Positions 36,941 through 50,152 of a DNA stretch of 64,000 bases are shown here, in pieces. Every line of letters starts with the position of its first letter. Position 1 is the first letter of the stretch. The notes below the pieces were generated by a model. The model had not been told where the DNA came from. It ran no database searches and worked only from the letters and a program-made list of their open reading frames with translations. Source of the DNA: Epiperipatus broadwayi (Eukaryota > Onychophora > Udeonychophora > Euonychophora > Peripatidae); NCBI GenBank assembly GCA_028023455.1, contig JAQFVV010012402.1:17690484-17754483 (forward strand), written 5' to 3'. The position numbers and the translations under genes are program-made.

Positions 36941-36993
36941 CTTTTTTTAATTGGAAAGAATATGTCAATATTCTTTCCAATTAAAAAAAGTAT
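36941..36993. repeat. Perfect short palindrome
   Basis: ATACTTTTTTTAATTGGAAA plus GAATA on the left, a 3-nt centre near 36966, and the exact reverse complement on the right. No ORF. Confidence 0.85.
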
Positions 36994-37706
36994 CAGTCAA
37001 TTTCTTTGCATCTTTGTTGATACAGCAAATCTCAAGACTGTACAGTTTATATATATGACTGACAAAACCTTTCTTTCATCTGTATTTCATTCATATCTAC
37101 AAAGATTATGCATAGAATAGGATTCTCTCATTAAGCTGGTTTCTTATTGTCATGTGTAGAATAGAGCAGTATGATGGATTCTTTATTGCCATGTTTGGGA
37201 TAGGCATATATAAGGTAAATATTGGTAGTCTTAAACTCAATTTAGCACCTATAACTGGATAAATTGCAAGTAGGCAAATAATCTACTGCTCACGTATTGG
37301 GCTATGAATTGCAGAACAGACAAGCTGGATCCTTCCCTAGAGTTTCAAATTTGGCCAATGTGAAACTAACTGCTATTTTCTTCATTCTCTCCAATGTAAT
37401 AATTTAACAATTAATCTCTAATCTAAACCCATTATTTATAGTATAGAATGGAATTTAAGAACATAATAATTAAAGTTATTTTCCATCATAATTAATACTC
37501 AATTATGTCATTCAGATTTTCAATTTACATTCATTACAACTAATTACTTGTAAAAAAATCTAAGATTCAAAATGACAGGCACTCTAATACCTGGAGCCCA
37601 ATTGTAAATATAGGGGATTTGAACTCAGACTGTTAAGCCACTTCAAACATTCGCATTATCTCATACTACTGATACACATGACCATACACACACAGAAAAG
37701 ATAAAT

Positions 37707-37761
37707 AATCACCAATATATGTATTTCATGTTAAACCAGCAGTCATCAGTTGGTCCAGATT
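37707..37761 (-). ncRNA. Hammerhead ribozyme, family B
   Basis: Minus strand: AATC, ACCAA, CTGATGA, weakened stem II, GAAA, ATACATAT, TTGGT, GATT. Helix I is intact; stem II and helix III carry single changes. Confidence 0.75.
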
Positions 37762-38334
37762 ATCATCTCCCATACATATATACAATCAATGCTCAGTTTA
37801 TATTAAGATATGGACAGGCTTCAATCTACTCCAACCTCCAACTCTTTCACCATCCATACTATTGAAAATCTGATGATAGAATTCTCAAATCCCATGCTGA
37901 TGCCAATATTGTTATCATTCCCATGTTGACCTCAAGTCACTTTGACCACTCATGTATAGGACAGTGTCCATTTAAATACATAGAAGAGGAATGGACAGAA
38001 TGCAGGCTTAATATCTAAGATTTGAAATACCAGGCACTCTTATACCTGGAGCCCAATTGTAAATATAGGGGCTTTAAACTCAGACTTTCAAGTCACTTCA
38101 ACCATTCACACTATCTCATACTACTGATATACATGACCACACACATGCAGAAGAGACAATATAACAATATTGGCATCAGAATGGGATTTGGAGAATTCTG
38201 TCATCAGATTTTCAATGGTATGGATGTCTGAATAGTTGGAGATTGGAGTAGATTGAAGCCTGTCCATTGAAGTATAAGGATTTCCTATCTTAATGTAAAC
38301 TGAGCACTGATTGTATATATGTATGGGGGATGAT

Positions 38335-38389
38335 AATCTGGACCAACTGATGAGTGCTGGTTCAGTACAAAATATGTATATTGGTGATT
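38335..38389 (+). ncRNA. Decayed hammerhead ribozyme, family B
   Basis: AATC, ACCAA and CTGATGA, stem II GTGCTG paired with CAGTAC (one G-T), then AAAA in place of GAAA, TATGTATA, TTGGT, GATT. Loss of the invariant G should abolish cleavage. Confidence 0.72.
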
Positions 38390-38812
38390 ATTTATCTTTT
38401 TTGCATGTGTGTGGTCATGTGTATTAATAGTATGAGATAGTGTGGATGGTTGAAGTGGCTTGAAAGTCTGAGTTCAAATCCCCTATATTTTAAAAAATAT
38501 CTAATTCTTAAACTAAACACAAATTATGAGAGTAATATACATGATAAAAAAAAACACTTTTCAAAATTAGAAAAATCAAAATTATTTGCAATAAATAAGA
38601 ATTTTTTTTATATTTTATTTTAAATAATATGCAGTATTTTCAAAATATCAATTAACATTATTGCTTAATCAATTTTTTTTGTTATTTATAATTTTATAAA
38701 TAATAATATATTTAGTTTTACCAGTGTTCATTTCTACTTTCCCTTTTCTATTTTAAATATATATCTATATATAAACATACCCTACATTGTGTGCCATAAG
38801 ACTTATTCATCA

Positions 38813-39462
<650 letters not shown>

Positions 39463-41653
39463 AGCAGAATTAGCAGATAAAACAGTTTGTTTTAACAAAT
39501 GCAATACCAGACTGCATATTGCCACCTTACTTTCCTAATGAGAAAATCTGATTGGATGAAGACAATTCTGAATACAGTATCAACAAATTGAGATATCAAC
39601 AATTTTAAATATGCTGTTAATCATATTTATGCTTTCAAAATTAAAAGCCAAAGTCATTTATTATAAAAGCACTTATATAACTGAAAGACACAGGCTTATT
39701 ATATACCTGTGTTTATATATATATATATATCTGTGCTCATATACCCTATATAAAAGCACACATATATATATAAAGTAATTTTGCGATTAAAAAAACTAGT
39801 AAAAGTCAGCATATAAATAACAGGGATACGGTTAATTTTACAAATGATTGATGAAAACATCAATAGGCTTTGTTTTCTGGTATCACTCCAGAAATAAACA
39901 AAAAATCCCCAAACAAAAGCATTAATAAATAAAATGTTACTAGGAACAATTGCAATTAATATCCAGGAAAAGATTTTTAAATGTTATGATATATCCTTAA
40001 ACTGATTAGAATTATTCAAACTATAGAATTCTTATAATGAGACATTGAAAAGATTATAAAAAGATTGATATTTTTGACTGTAGGTGTTGTCTATAAAGTT
40101 TGAAGATACCAAGTATTGGAGTCTAACATTTTAATAGTTAAAAATATATTGGACCAAAAAGTAGAAATTCTCTAGTACTTTAATTGTGAAATATTTTATA
40201 TGAGTGAGGAGACTATGAATGGGTGGGTCATTCAGTAAGATTATGTATTGAATGTTTTATATTGATTTGAAACTAATATAATTACTGACTCAAAGTTATA
40301 AAAATTAGTGAAAGAATTATATATACTTAAATCAAACATTTTTTAAATGATCAAGTTATGAAACGTAAAATAAGTAAAATAATGTTAATGTTAGATTAAG
40401 ATCATTAATGCTGTTATATCTACTACTATATTTTTAAGATATTAAAAGTCCATTTGGATAAAATAGATAGGACAGTGGTAGAGTATCATATTCTGTAATG
40501 TGGAATACTAGGATCAAATCCATTTCTGGCACGTTCTGTGCTGGAATTTGAACTTCTTATAACTCCTGAGCATTTGAGTATTACTAATAGATTAAATTAA
40601 AAGAATCACGTTTAGATTTGTTATTACATGTACATAGAAAGAAAATATTGCATATAAATACATAAGTGTATTAAAATCTGTGTTTGTGATTATTATTGCA
40701 ATTTACTATGTCACAATTTTAAACCAAATGGCCATGCTCAATAGCTCACATTTAATTTACTTTAAGGAGTACATACCTCTTTACTTCCAATCATAATTAT
40801 AGTTTACATAGATTGATTCTACAGATGGAATGGAGTACTCATCATTATTTATTAATTTCATTTCCATATATATATAAATTTTTTTATAAATGTTAATTTG
40901 AGACTTTTTTCTAGAAAATACTTTTGGATTTAAGCATTTGAGTTTTAATATATAGATTTCCATGTCTCTCATACAATGATTACTTTTATAAATAACCCAG
41001 ATTGGCAATACTAAAAAACTCAATAAATTTTTTTTTGAAGTTTTAGAAAAGTAAATTTGCCACAACTTTTAATTCTAATATATACTACCTAATAAAATTG
41101 GATAGTGGCTACATCATTATCTCCATTCTAGAACCAAACTTTGTAAGTGATATGTAAATTAATAGGTACTAGATGGCATGGCAAACTAGAATATGTATTA
41201 GCAATTACAAAGCTTGTCATGTCATTTTTGTAGAGTCTATTTATTTATATTAATATCTATTTTTAGATTAACTTAACCTTATAAGGGGATGGAATTGAAT
41301 GTATATTTACATAAAATTCCCATATATTTTGTATCTGATCATTAATAATTAAATATTATTGTTTAATAATAATTCTAAAAATAATCATAAGTTTACAAGA
41401 AAAATTGGGTACTTACGTAATCCTGCGATCTCATCAAATCAATAATTTGCACTTTCATTTATGACGTTCTTCTCAAAGTGTTTTTTACTTCAGTGCTGAT
41501 TTATCTTTTCCAATTTTCTGATTAACACTACAATTTTATTTCTTTTTTTAAACAGTACAAAATGTTGAACATTTGCGTGGGAGTACATCCACATTTCTGC
41601 AAGCAATAGCATGGTAATGTTTGAGGATGTAAAAATAAAATAAGGGAACATGA
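39463..41653. other. AT-rich stretch with one array-family fragment
   Basis: 39668-39760 holds an end fragment of the family A unit (GGCTTATTATATACCTGTGT, then GTGCTCATATACCCTATATA) without its ribozyme. 40,467-40,560 may be a decayed SINE but is not recognisable. Nothing else. Confidence 0.5.
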
Positions 41654-42018
41654 TTGGAGGATTCCAGAATTCCATTTTTGACGGCCGATCCGATTTATTT
41701 ACAGGTGGGATCCAAATTAACAACCATAGAATGGGGGGCAGAGCTTGGTTTAGGAGAGAAAAATGTAATATTAGGTGACAAAATTGTTGAAATTAACGAA
41801 AATCTTTTGTACAAAAAGAAAAAAACCAAAAACAGACAAGAGAGACCGATGAGTGTTTCATCACGATAATTCATGGTAGAACAATGGCAACTCTGATAGA
41901 AGCCTTCAAACAAAATGTGGAAGAGGAATCGACAATTTATTCAGACTGTGGGAAAGCCTATAAATCTGAATTACAAGCTGCTGTTACCGACCATTTTCGT
42001 GTGAATCATACAGTATGA
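41654..42018 (+). pseudogene. Merlin / IS1595-like (ISXO2) transposase remnant
   Basis: Frame 1 (to 41869) has GDKIVEINENLLYKKKKTKN, matching the first catalytic block of the ISXO2/DDE_Tnp_IS1595 family (consensus VEIDES-[LK]-F-x-[KR]-[RK]-K), with the catalytic Asp changed to Asn. A shift near 41850 moves to a second frame (41848-42018): DECFITIIHGRTMATLIEAF, then STIYSDCGKAYKSEL and FRVNHTV, matching the second block, where the Asp of YSD is kept. The third catalytic block is missing after the stop at 42016. Eukaryotic members are the Merlin superfamily. No terminal repeats were identified; the (ATT)n tract begins about 75 bp downstream. Confidence 0.8.
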
Positions 42019-42092
42019 CAACAAAAAAATTAACCCACAACATTGAAGAAATAATAGAAGTGTAGTAATTTTTTTTGTTTATGAAAAATATC

Positions 42093-42236
<144 letters not shown>

Positions 42237-43618
42237 TACTTTATTATCAGCATAGATAATAAACTTGCTGATTTTTAAAAATTTGTTGCTGGTTGATTAT
42301 TTAAAATTTGATGCTTTCTCGGCTGGCATTATTAAGAATATCCCGAGAACTGAGCATGCTTGTAGCATTCTATGATGTTTTTATTATTTCAGAAAGAACT
42401 TCACAAAAATTATCTGTGTATATCATTTTTTCGTTATTACTCTAAGTGACAATCTTAAATATATATATATTGTTTTATCGTTAAATAAGTCTGAGCGTTA
42501 AATTCGCAGAGAAGATATCCAACAGTTAGAAGTCTGGACATAGCAATTATAAAGAGCCTCAATATATTTTGGCTTGGATCCTTTAAAAAGGCTGAATTTC
42601 CTATATCTTTGTATTTTACTCCATTAGATTGTTGTATTCAGATATTAATTTTGTTCATACTTAGTGAATTAACTTTATTGTTTAACTACATTGTACAAAA
42701 GTTTTTCATTATGCTACTAGTTACGTTGCTAAACTTATAAAAATGTTATTACAAAACGCCAACCTTAATGACCGTTTTGTTGAACACATATCCTGAAGTT
42801 GATTTCTGAAATAAAAGAAATATTATATCTTATACAATCATTTTAGACTTTAATCGCAGGAAAAATAATATTACGATTGTAACGGAAATCTTCATCAATA
42901 ATTTTAAAAAAAGCATTAAAAAATAGAATAGACTGTGTTGTAAATACGCTCAAAAAAACTTTCCTGATAAGTTTTTTTTTTTAATTATAAAAAAATAAAA
43001 GTAAAAGAATATAATACTTTACTAATTTTTTTATTTGTTAATAGTTTTGATAATAATTTGCTTTTTAAAGATAACTAACTGCTATTAAAAAAAAGCTCTA
43101 GAGTATATATACCCATTTAAAAAGCTTTTTTAAAAGCGAATAAATGATTCGTTTTACGTAAAAGATAAATAAATTGAAGCTTATTTATCATATATATCCA
43201 ATAATTTTATTAAACACAGAAATAAGCAATGATTATTAAATTTTTAATACAAAAATAAATAAATTATTTGAATGGCTTTATTTGATGAGAGTTCGTGAGT
43301 TCCTGGAATTGCCAGCATCGGAATAGAATCAGTTGTAGGATACCCAAATTCCCACGTCTGACGCTCTACTACAGCACTAAACCACACAGTAATAATACAT
43401 TAACACTGTTATAGATAAACTCCGATGTGTAAAAATAAATCATTTATGAGTTTGTTATACTTTCTATTAGAATCCGATTATGAGTTATAGTTTACCCATC
43501 TTCTTTAGTTTCTCTTTAAAATAATATAATACATATATACATATTACCTAGATAACAAATAAGTTATTGTTGGTTAATGCTAATTAATTTGAGTTACACC
43601 CTGATTAAAACATGCGTG

Positions 43619-43652
<34 letters not shown>

Positions 43653-43696
43653 AAATAAATAAAATGTCGGTTAATTAAAAACAAAATTGTAATTAT
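42237..43696. other. AT-rich non-coding stretch
   Basis: Nothing recognised beyond a CA/TA microsatellite at about 43618-43652. Confidence 0.5.
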
Positions 43697-43830
43697 AATT
43701 GAAATAATAAAATTAAAGGTTTACAAACTATTGCAAACAATCCTTAAATCTGCAGAAGTACTTTGGTTAATTTCTTAAACCTGCCTCAACTGCCATTAAA
43801 TTTAAAAAAAAAAAGCGGAAGCAAACGTCA

Positions 43831-44213
43831 TCAATTCAAATCCCAAGAATCTCTTATTTTAATGTTAGCAGCTTGTCGATTTATTAAATGCATTTTATTC
43901 CTGTTTATAAAAATTGCCTTTTTAATTTTTCTTTTACTATGGTTTCTCTCTTCATGAAGAATTTTCACATTTTCAAAATCAAATTTAAATTTATATTTAC
44001 ATGTTTTTTCATGATCAAAGAAAACCGAAGGAGACATTAAATCACCATTATTTTTACTTTATATAACAATTCATGCTCCTTCAATCTCTTCTCAATACTG
44101 CGCCTAGATTCACCTAGACATTAAATCACCATTATTTTTACTTTTTACACGCTTATATAATAATTCATGCTCCCTCAATCTCTTCTCAATATTGCACCTA
44201 GATTCACCTATGA
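43831..44213 (-). pseudogene. PLE GIY-YIG endonuclease C-terminus, left copy
   Basis: From the centre outward: IGESRCNIEKRLREHELLYK, then KSKNNGDLMS. The next in-register sequence is a duplicated IGES block (out of frame), then MSPSVFFDHEKTC, FDFENVKILHEE, KRKIKKAIFINRN and MHLINRQ. These match the GIY-YIG part of Penelope-like elements: G-E-[ST] with R and KRLxEH, a His/Cys site, the FDWxN-[VI]-x-[IV]-L-type strand, and the E-x-x-x-I-x-x-x-x-x-x-x-I-N-R end. This nuclease nicks target DNA for insertion. The duplication makes the copy non-functional. Confidence 0.82.
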
Positions 44214-44502
44214 TAGGTGAATCTAGGTGCAATATTGAGAAGAGATTGAGGAGCATGAATTGTTATATAAGCATGTAAAAAGTAAAAACAATGGTGATTT
44301 AATGTCTCCTTCGGTTTTCTTTGATCATGAAAAAACATGTAAATATAAATTTAAATTTGATTTTGAAAATGTGAAAATTCTTCATGAAGAGAGAAACCAT
44401 AGTAAAAGAAAAATTAAAGAGGCAATTTTTATAAACAGGAATAAAATGTATTTAATAAATCAACAAGCTGCTAACATTAAAATACGAGATTCTGAGATTT
44501 GA
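44212..44502 (+). pseudogene. PLE GIY-YIG endonuclease C-terminus, right copy
   Basis: Same protein end as the left arm: IGESRCNIEKRL, then a 1-bp deletion (GAGG for GAGGG near 44249) shifts frame. The remainder is open from 44260: LYKHVKSKNNGDLMS, FFDHEKTCKYKF, FDFENVKILHEERNHSKRK, EAIFINRNKMYLINQQ, stop at 44500. The metal-site Glu (in KEAIF) is kept here and is Lys in the left copy. Confidence 0.82.
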
Positions 44503-44636
44503 ATTGATGACGTTTGCTTCCGCTTTTTTTTTTTTTTTAATTTAATGGCACTTGCGGCAGGTTTAAGAAATTAACTGAAAATAAGGATTGTTTGTAATAG
44601 TTTGTAAACCTTTAAATTTATTATTTCAATTATGTA

Positions 44637-47600
44637 TATATATATATAACAAATAGAGTAAAAAATATGTAACAGAATTATGGCCTAGAAATAAACTTTA
44701 CTAAGAAATTATAAGACCTGGCACTATAAAAACAATTAGATCAAACACAATAGTTTATTCATGAATACACAATTTCAATGGTGCTGGAATGTGCATTACT
44801 GTCTTTAACTTTTTAAATAAAAGTCAAGAGATTCCATTCATTGATTGTGACTGCATTAATACTTTCAAGTTAACCTGTACTTGAATGTTTTTTTCTGCAT
44901 CTAAATTTAACAATGAAAGCAATTATTTGAATAGATCTTCTATTATTAGAACAAAATATTTAAGCATGATTTTTTTCTTGAGAGAATATATATAAAAATA
45001 TGTAGATCTAAGAAAAACAATACCAAATTACTATGAACACGCTCATTTGCTTTAAACGCACAGATTACTAATGCCTGAAAAAGACTATGGTTCATTTGAA
45101 AAATTTAGATACGTTTCATCTGTATTCATAATTTACTAAGACAGTTAGTTCATTTTGCTTTTAAATACCATTACTAATTATTTATGACAAATATCTTATA
45201 TTATTCCAAGTAAAACCGGAATAACTTAATCACTCGGGATGTTTTTTAACTTTTATATAAAACATTTAAGAGCATGTAAAGAAAAAGATTCAAACACTAC
45301 TGTTCATAACTGTATAGTTAATATATCTGCTATTTATAATAGTAGAAAATATTAAATACTTGAATGCTAAACATCTATAAATAATGTATATATAAATCAA
45401 TAAGCTCAGTCGAGCCACATCGATTTTATAAAATTTTCCTTATTGAAAGAGGAAAATATGTATATTGTATGTCTGTAAAACAAATGATTTTACAATTTTG
45501 ATGCAGAATATATACACTTACTATTTAATACTTCTATAAGTATTTCACTCATTTCATACTGTCCTTTTTAATAAACCTTTACAAAAGTACTTTTTTTCTG
45601 TGTACTGAAAGACAATGATCACATTTTACAAATATTCGTAAGAATCGAAGGAGAAAGGATACAATAATTATCATGTTCAATAAGCTTAACCATACAACAG
45701 TTCATTGAAAAGTTAAATGCATTTTTTCAAAATGCTCTTAATTTTGAAAAATTCTTGGAAGACAATTTTCAGTCCAGTGCATTTTTGACCACTTATATGC
45801 TTGTGTTTACTATTTGAAAACACAAACTGCTGCACATCTTCAAATTTTGAACGTCATAAAACATTGTGTTTTGTTGTATTGGAATGAATTAAATTATTTT
45901 ACTTAACAATAAAAATTGAGTTTCATTTAATTACAAACGATTTCATCTTCGTAAATATATTTTTAAATGTTTTTTGATGGAAATTTATTTTATTTCTTTA
46001 AGAATCCTGAATACTTTTTGATAATATGTCAATGCTTTTTTATGAGTCATTATTAACTGAATAAGGAATAAAGTTTTGTTAAAACTTCTGATTTTTTTAA
46101 AAATTTATATGATTATAAAATGTAGTTATTTCAAGACAAATGTAAACTGTTATGCATTATAATGCATATTGCAATTTCTTTTTTTCATTCTTATAAATTT
46201 ATGGGACAGATATATTTTGAAAATAATCTCCCTTGTCAACTGCTTCAAGAGAAGCCGGATTTTATGTCGGTATAACTATTTTATTCTCATATTAATCATG
46301 CAAATAGAATAATTAATATAATTAGCCTACCCAGTAATGTCTAGATTTCCTTGGATAAATAGTGTACGAGATAGAGTTTTAATCTCCTCCGAAGTAAATC
46401 AATCTTCACACATACGCAGTTTTAATATAATATACTGGGCTGCATAAAAACAAATATTTATCAAGACAAAAGTTTTGTAAATTCATTTTTATTAAAATCT
46501 TGAGGATTAAATATATATCAAAAATATAATTAAATCAAATAAGTAGTAATATATAAAATAAGTTGAATTTAATTTTTTTATAATGGCTATATTCTATTCT
46601 TTTCTTCTACTTTGTTGACTTAGATTAGCTTTAGTAGCAGTAGTTAGATATTTTATTATCCTAAGTAACTGAATTCAGACTATGAAAAGTTTATATTATC
46701 TTAAATGTTTTACAAAAATTATGGAACACTCATTTTTGATTTAATTTCTGCTACAACCCTATTAATTAGAATCAACAATACGTTTATTCATAACAGCTTT
46801 CTTCATTTAATTTTTTGCTTAACAACACTTTCTTCATCAGTTAATTTATTAGTAAAAGACTTGTTGCCAAAACTTTCATAGCTAAAACATTTTTTTAATG
46901 AATCGGGAATCTTAGTCAGCCTGTTCAACCAACTCAGCAGAGATAATTATGGGGTCAAAAATTTGTTAGATGTAGTATAAGTGTATGTGGAAATATTGTA
47001 ATAAATATGATTTTACAGATAATATAGTTTAAAAATAAATATTCTGTATATTAGACATAATTCATTACAAGTAATTTTTTCACCAGAAAGTTTTTTAATA
47101 TTGACTTGGAATAATAGCAAAGAAAGTATCAAAATTTTATGATCACATAAATCACACACACACATATATATATATATGAACTGAAAGATTTCATAGTGTA
47201 ATAACATTTATGCTTGTCATGCATACAATCTCAAGTTTGAATTCAGGATAGTGAAATTTTGTGAAGGATTTTAAGATCCAAGACAACTACGATTTTTCGA
47301 TTATTCTTCACTTGACCAGCTTATTGCAATTATAGCTATCCATCCAAAATTGTTTATAAATAAGAATTTAGCTTTTTGTTTTTAGCTAGAAGATGAACAA
47401 ATACGAAAAAAACATTCCAATCTTTACACCAAACAATTGGAAAATTTAGTCTTTCATGAAACTCTTTCACCTTTATATATATATATATATAATAAAAATT
47501 AATGATAAATAAACTAACATTTTCCATAATTTTAAAAATAGATACTTACCATATCTTGTGAAAAAAGCAATTAATTATTTTTCTTCTTTATGTTATACCA

Positions 47601-48034
47601 CTGAAATACTAATAGATCGAAATTAATAATTTGTTCAATCTACTTAACATTTTTGATAAAATAATGCAATAAGTTTTATATCGTCTTATCAATTCTTTAA
47701 AATCATACAATTATTTTTAAGTACTCAACTCTCACTGCTCAACGATAAATCGTTTTTCAGTTATATTTTTGCAGTATAAGTTATTTTTCAGAAGAATACA
47801 CCCAGATGACATTTAAATATTACAAAAATAACTTTATTTCATAATTAATAAAAACAATACATTTTATATTACCTTTTTATCTAAATCAGCAGACCTGATA
47901 TTAGTTTTTCTACAGACAGTTATTTACTGTCTAGATATTACATGACACTAAATATATAAGGGATTTTATGTACATATATTATTTGCATAAAATTAAAGAT
48001 TGATTGTAAAATCAATCTTTTGACATTTAAAAAT
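44637..48034. other. AT-rich non-coding stretch
   Basis: No coding frame or recognised repeat. A degenerate sequence at 47,200-47,260 resembles a decayed tRNA-like SINE but cannot be confirmed. Confidence 0.5.
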
Positions 48035-48044
48035 ATAAAAAATA
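48035..48044. repeat. SINE target duplication, left copy
   Basis: ATAAAAAATA matches 48146-48155; the sequence is low-complexity, so weight is moderate. Confidence 0.6.
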
Positions 48045-48145
48045 GTCTAGCGTTGTTGGCCTAACGGTTAGCATAGCTGCCTTTCAAGCGGTTGGACGGG
48101 TTCGCTTCCCGGTCCACGTATTTGACATATGAAAAAAAAAAAAAC
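48045..48145 (+). mobile_element. tRNA-derived SINE, third copy
   Basis: tRNA-like head with A box TTGGCCTAACGGTTAGCATAG, an anticodon-arm-like CTGCCTTTCAAGCGG, B box GACGGGTTCGCTTCCCGG, then GTCCACG, TTTGACATATG and an A-run. The A and B boxes are the best of the three copies. The acceptor ends do not pair as in a real tRNA. The GACATATG tail is shared with the 14.9-kb copy. Confidence 0.8.
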
Positions 48146-49395
48146 ATAAAAAATAAAATTTCACTATTCTTTTTCTCAAGAGAGATTACAAATGAAAAAG
48201 AGATTCAAAACAATTCTTATTATTCATTTAATTCACAAACATGTTATAACATAACTATTAAAACTAGGGATTTTTTTTTCGATATTCAAACTAAGTTGAT
48301 CAAAGACTATCTTTAAAAACAAAAACATTATCAGTTTAATAAAATAATAATCGTTTATATTTTTTTTAGAATTGCCAATAACATTAACAAAATGTTCTAA
48401 GTTGGACATAGTTCTAATAGTTTGAAACAATAGCTTAATACTAAATTTAAAATAAAATCGGGACCAAAAAGGAAACGAGCTTCTTATTTCAAAAAATATC
48501 CTTAGATCACCCGGTTTTATTAAGTTAAATTACAAGAAATCAGAGAAAAACATTTTTCTTTATATATATATTAGCAGAGTTCTTAAAGTTAAGTTGATAT
48601 TGAAAAAAATATTAATATTAAAATAGACTTTTATAATGTACGTTCTTTCAGGTTGAAATCTTTCATTGCTCATTGTACGGGTTTGACATTAACTACAATA
48701 AAGATTTCTTTTAGAAATGATATCAAAAATAGTTGTGGTAAGGAAGTGATCAAATATTATCGACAGTGATCGCTTGTGGTGTAGTTTTAGTATTGCAATC
48801 TACAAATCTGCTTTCAGATACAAAATATAAATTTCATGTTATTATTATTGACTTCATTAAAAGCGATTAATCATTTAAAAAATATTTTAAAACCTTTTCT
48901 TTCAGGTGTATATGTGAAAAGTGTTAAGAGATCATCATTAAGAACGAGGTGTGATTGACTTATTTTTATTCTAAATGAATTAATGCAGAAATAGAGTAGC
49001 AGATTTAAGAACTAAAACCCATGGAATACAGCTCAACTCTGACACCTTCTTGACATTATATGATCTCCCAATACAAGATATTCGATTGTTATCATTGATT
49101 ATATATTTAAATATAAATTGAAAATGCATTTACAAGATTAATAAAAACCTTGCTAAAGGGAGACAAAATATATATAATGTACATTATATATACATATATG
49201 GTTATACTTAGAGGACTTCAACTTTAAATTTAAGTCAGTCAAAGATTTGTTTTAAGTTTAATTAGTATCTCATCAGATCTTTTGCAAAAGACAACACACG
49301 GAGTGTATTTAAAGGAGGCAGAGAGTAGATGCTTTGTCATCTCTTAGCCCAACAATTATTTTAAAAATATGTTTATTTTAACTTATGCTTTTAAA

Positions 49396-49446
49396 AATTA
49401 TCTTAAACTGCATTAAGGTTTAATTTAATGCAGTTTAAAATAATTT
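49396..49446. repeat. Short hairpin
   Basis: AAATTATCTTAAACTGCATTAA and its near reverse complement around a GGTTT centre. Confidence 0.75.
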
Positions 49447-49976
49447 TTTTATACAATCAATACAAAAGAAAATTAAGTGCCATGTATAATTTTTCTAGCT
49501 TATCTAAAAAATGCTAAAATTTGATCCTCTTTTCTCAGTTTTTTTTCTATGATGGATATTCCACTATGGCATCATTTATTTTTAAAATAAATTGCTATTG
49601 TTTTGATTTGTCAATGTTGATCACTGAACTATATTTAATTGAATATTAAATCAAAATGTGTATAGATTGTGTAATACATACTCATATATATATATATAAA
49701 GTATTACAAAAAATATGTACTTTGTAAGATAACATTTTATTTTCGAATGTCTAGCATATTTACATACAGATTTCAATATTTGCCGTTGAAATCAATAGAG
49801 ACCTTAATTAAGCCATGGATATTGTATTCTATATAGAAAGCTTTCTAAGCTTACTATAATAAAATGATACCTTATAAAATATTAATTTCTAGTTTTTGTT
49901 TTATATATATATAATTTTTAGAGCTTTTTATTATATATATATATATAAATACCATGATAACTGCCAAAGAAAAAAT

Positions 49977-50048
49977 AAAACATAGAATCTTCAATCGGTT
50001 GTCAAAACAAGAGGCTGCCTTGACAACAGATTATAGATTCTATGGTTT
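49977..50048. repeat. Hairpin of the TGTTGTCAAGGC family
   Basis: Arms of about 32 bp: CATAGAATCTTCAATCGGTT and the reversed AACCATAGAATC...TGTTGTCAAGGC. Related sequence forms another hairpin at 60970-61060. Confidence 0.7.
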
Positions 50049-50120
50049 ATTTACTGCCTTGAATGTTAAAATGTGATTTATATTTAGAAACCATTTAGTT
50101 ATTGGCAATTTATGGTTTGT

Positions 50121-50152
<32 letters not shown>

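Larger units (their letters stand above)
37562..38490. mobile_element. Hammerhead-ribozyme repeat array B1
   Basis: A diverged subfamily (B) of the array unit, with landmarks CTGGAGCCCAATTGTAAATA, ACTGATACACATGACCA and TGGACAGGCTTCAATCTACT. One forward unit (37562-38012), a partial second forward unit (38013-about 38165, period about 454 bp) and an inverted unit (about 38165-38490). Flanking TAAAAAA...TCTAA sequences are similar on both sides but not an exact duplication. Confidence 0.8.
43697..44636. mobile_element. Head-to-head palindrome of two Penelope-like element 3' ends
   Basis: Left arm 43697-44211 (element on minus strand) and right arm 44213-44636 (plus strand) are reverse complements meeting at TCACCTATGATAGGTGA (centre 44212). 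Each arm ends outward with the same 3' sequence (AGCGGAAGC, CTGCC, GTTTACAAACTATT). Each encodes the GIY-YIG endonuclease C-terminus. The left arm is longer because it contains a tandem duplication of about 100 bp (two GTGAATCTAGG...TTTAATGTC blocks). Both copies are 5'-truncated, so no reverse transcriptase is present. Inverted truncated copies are common for Penelope-like elements (known of the group). Confidence 0.85.

Noticed and set aside
48045-48145. Genuine tRNA gene
   Set aside because: A and B boxes are good, but the acceptor ends do not pair, an A-run follows, the tail is shared with SINE copies and a direct repeat flanks it.
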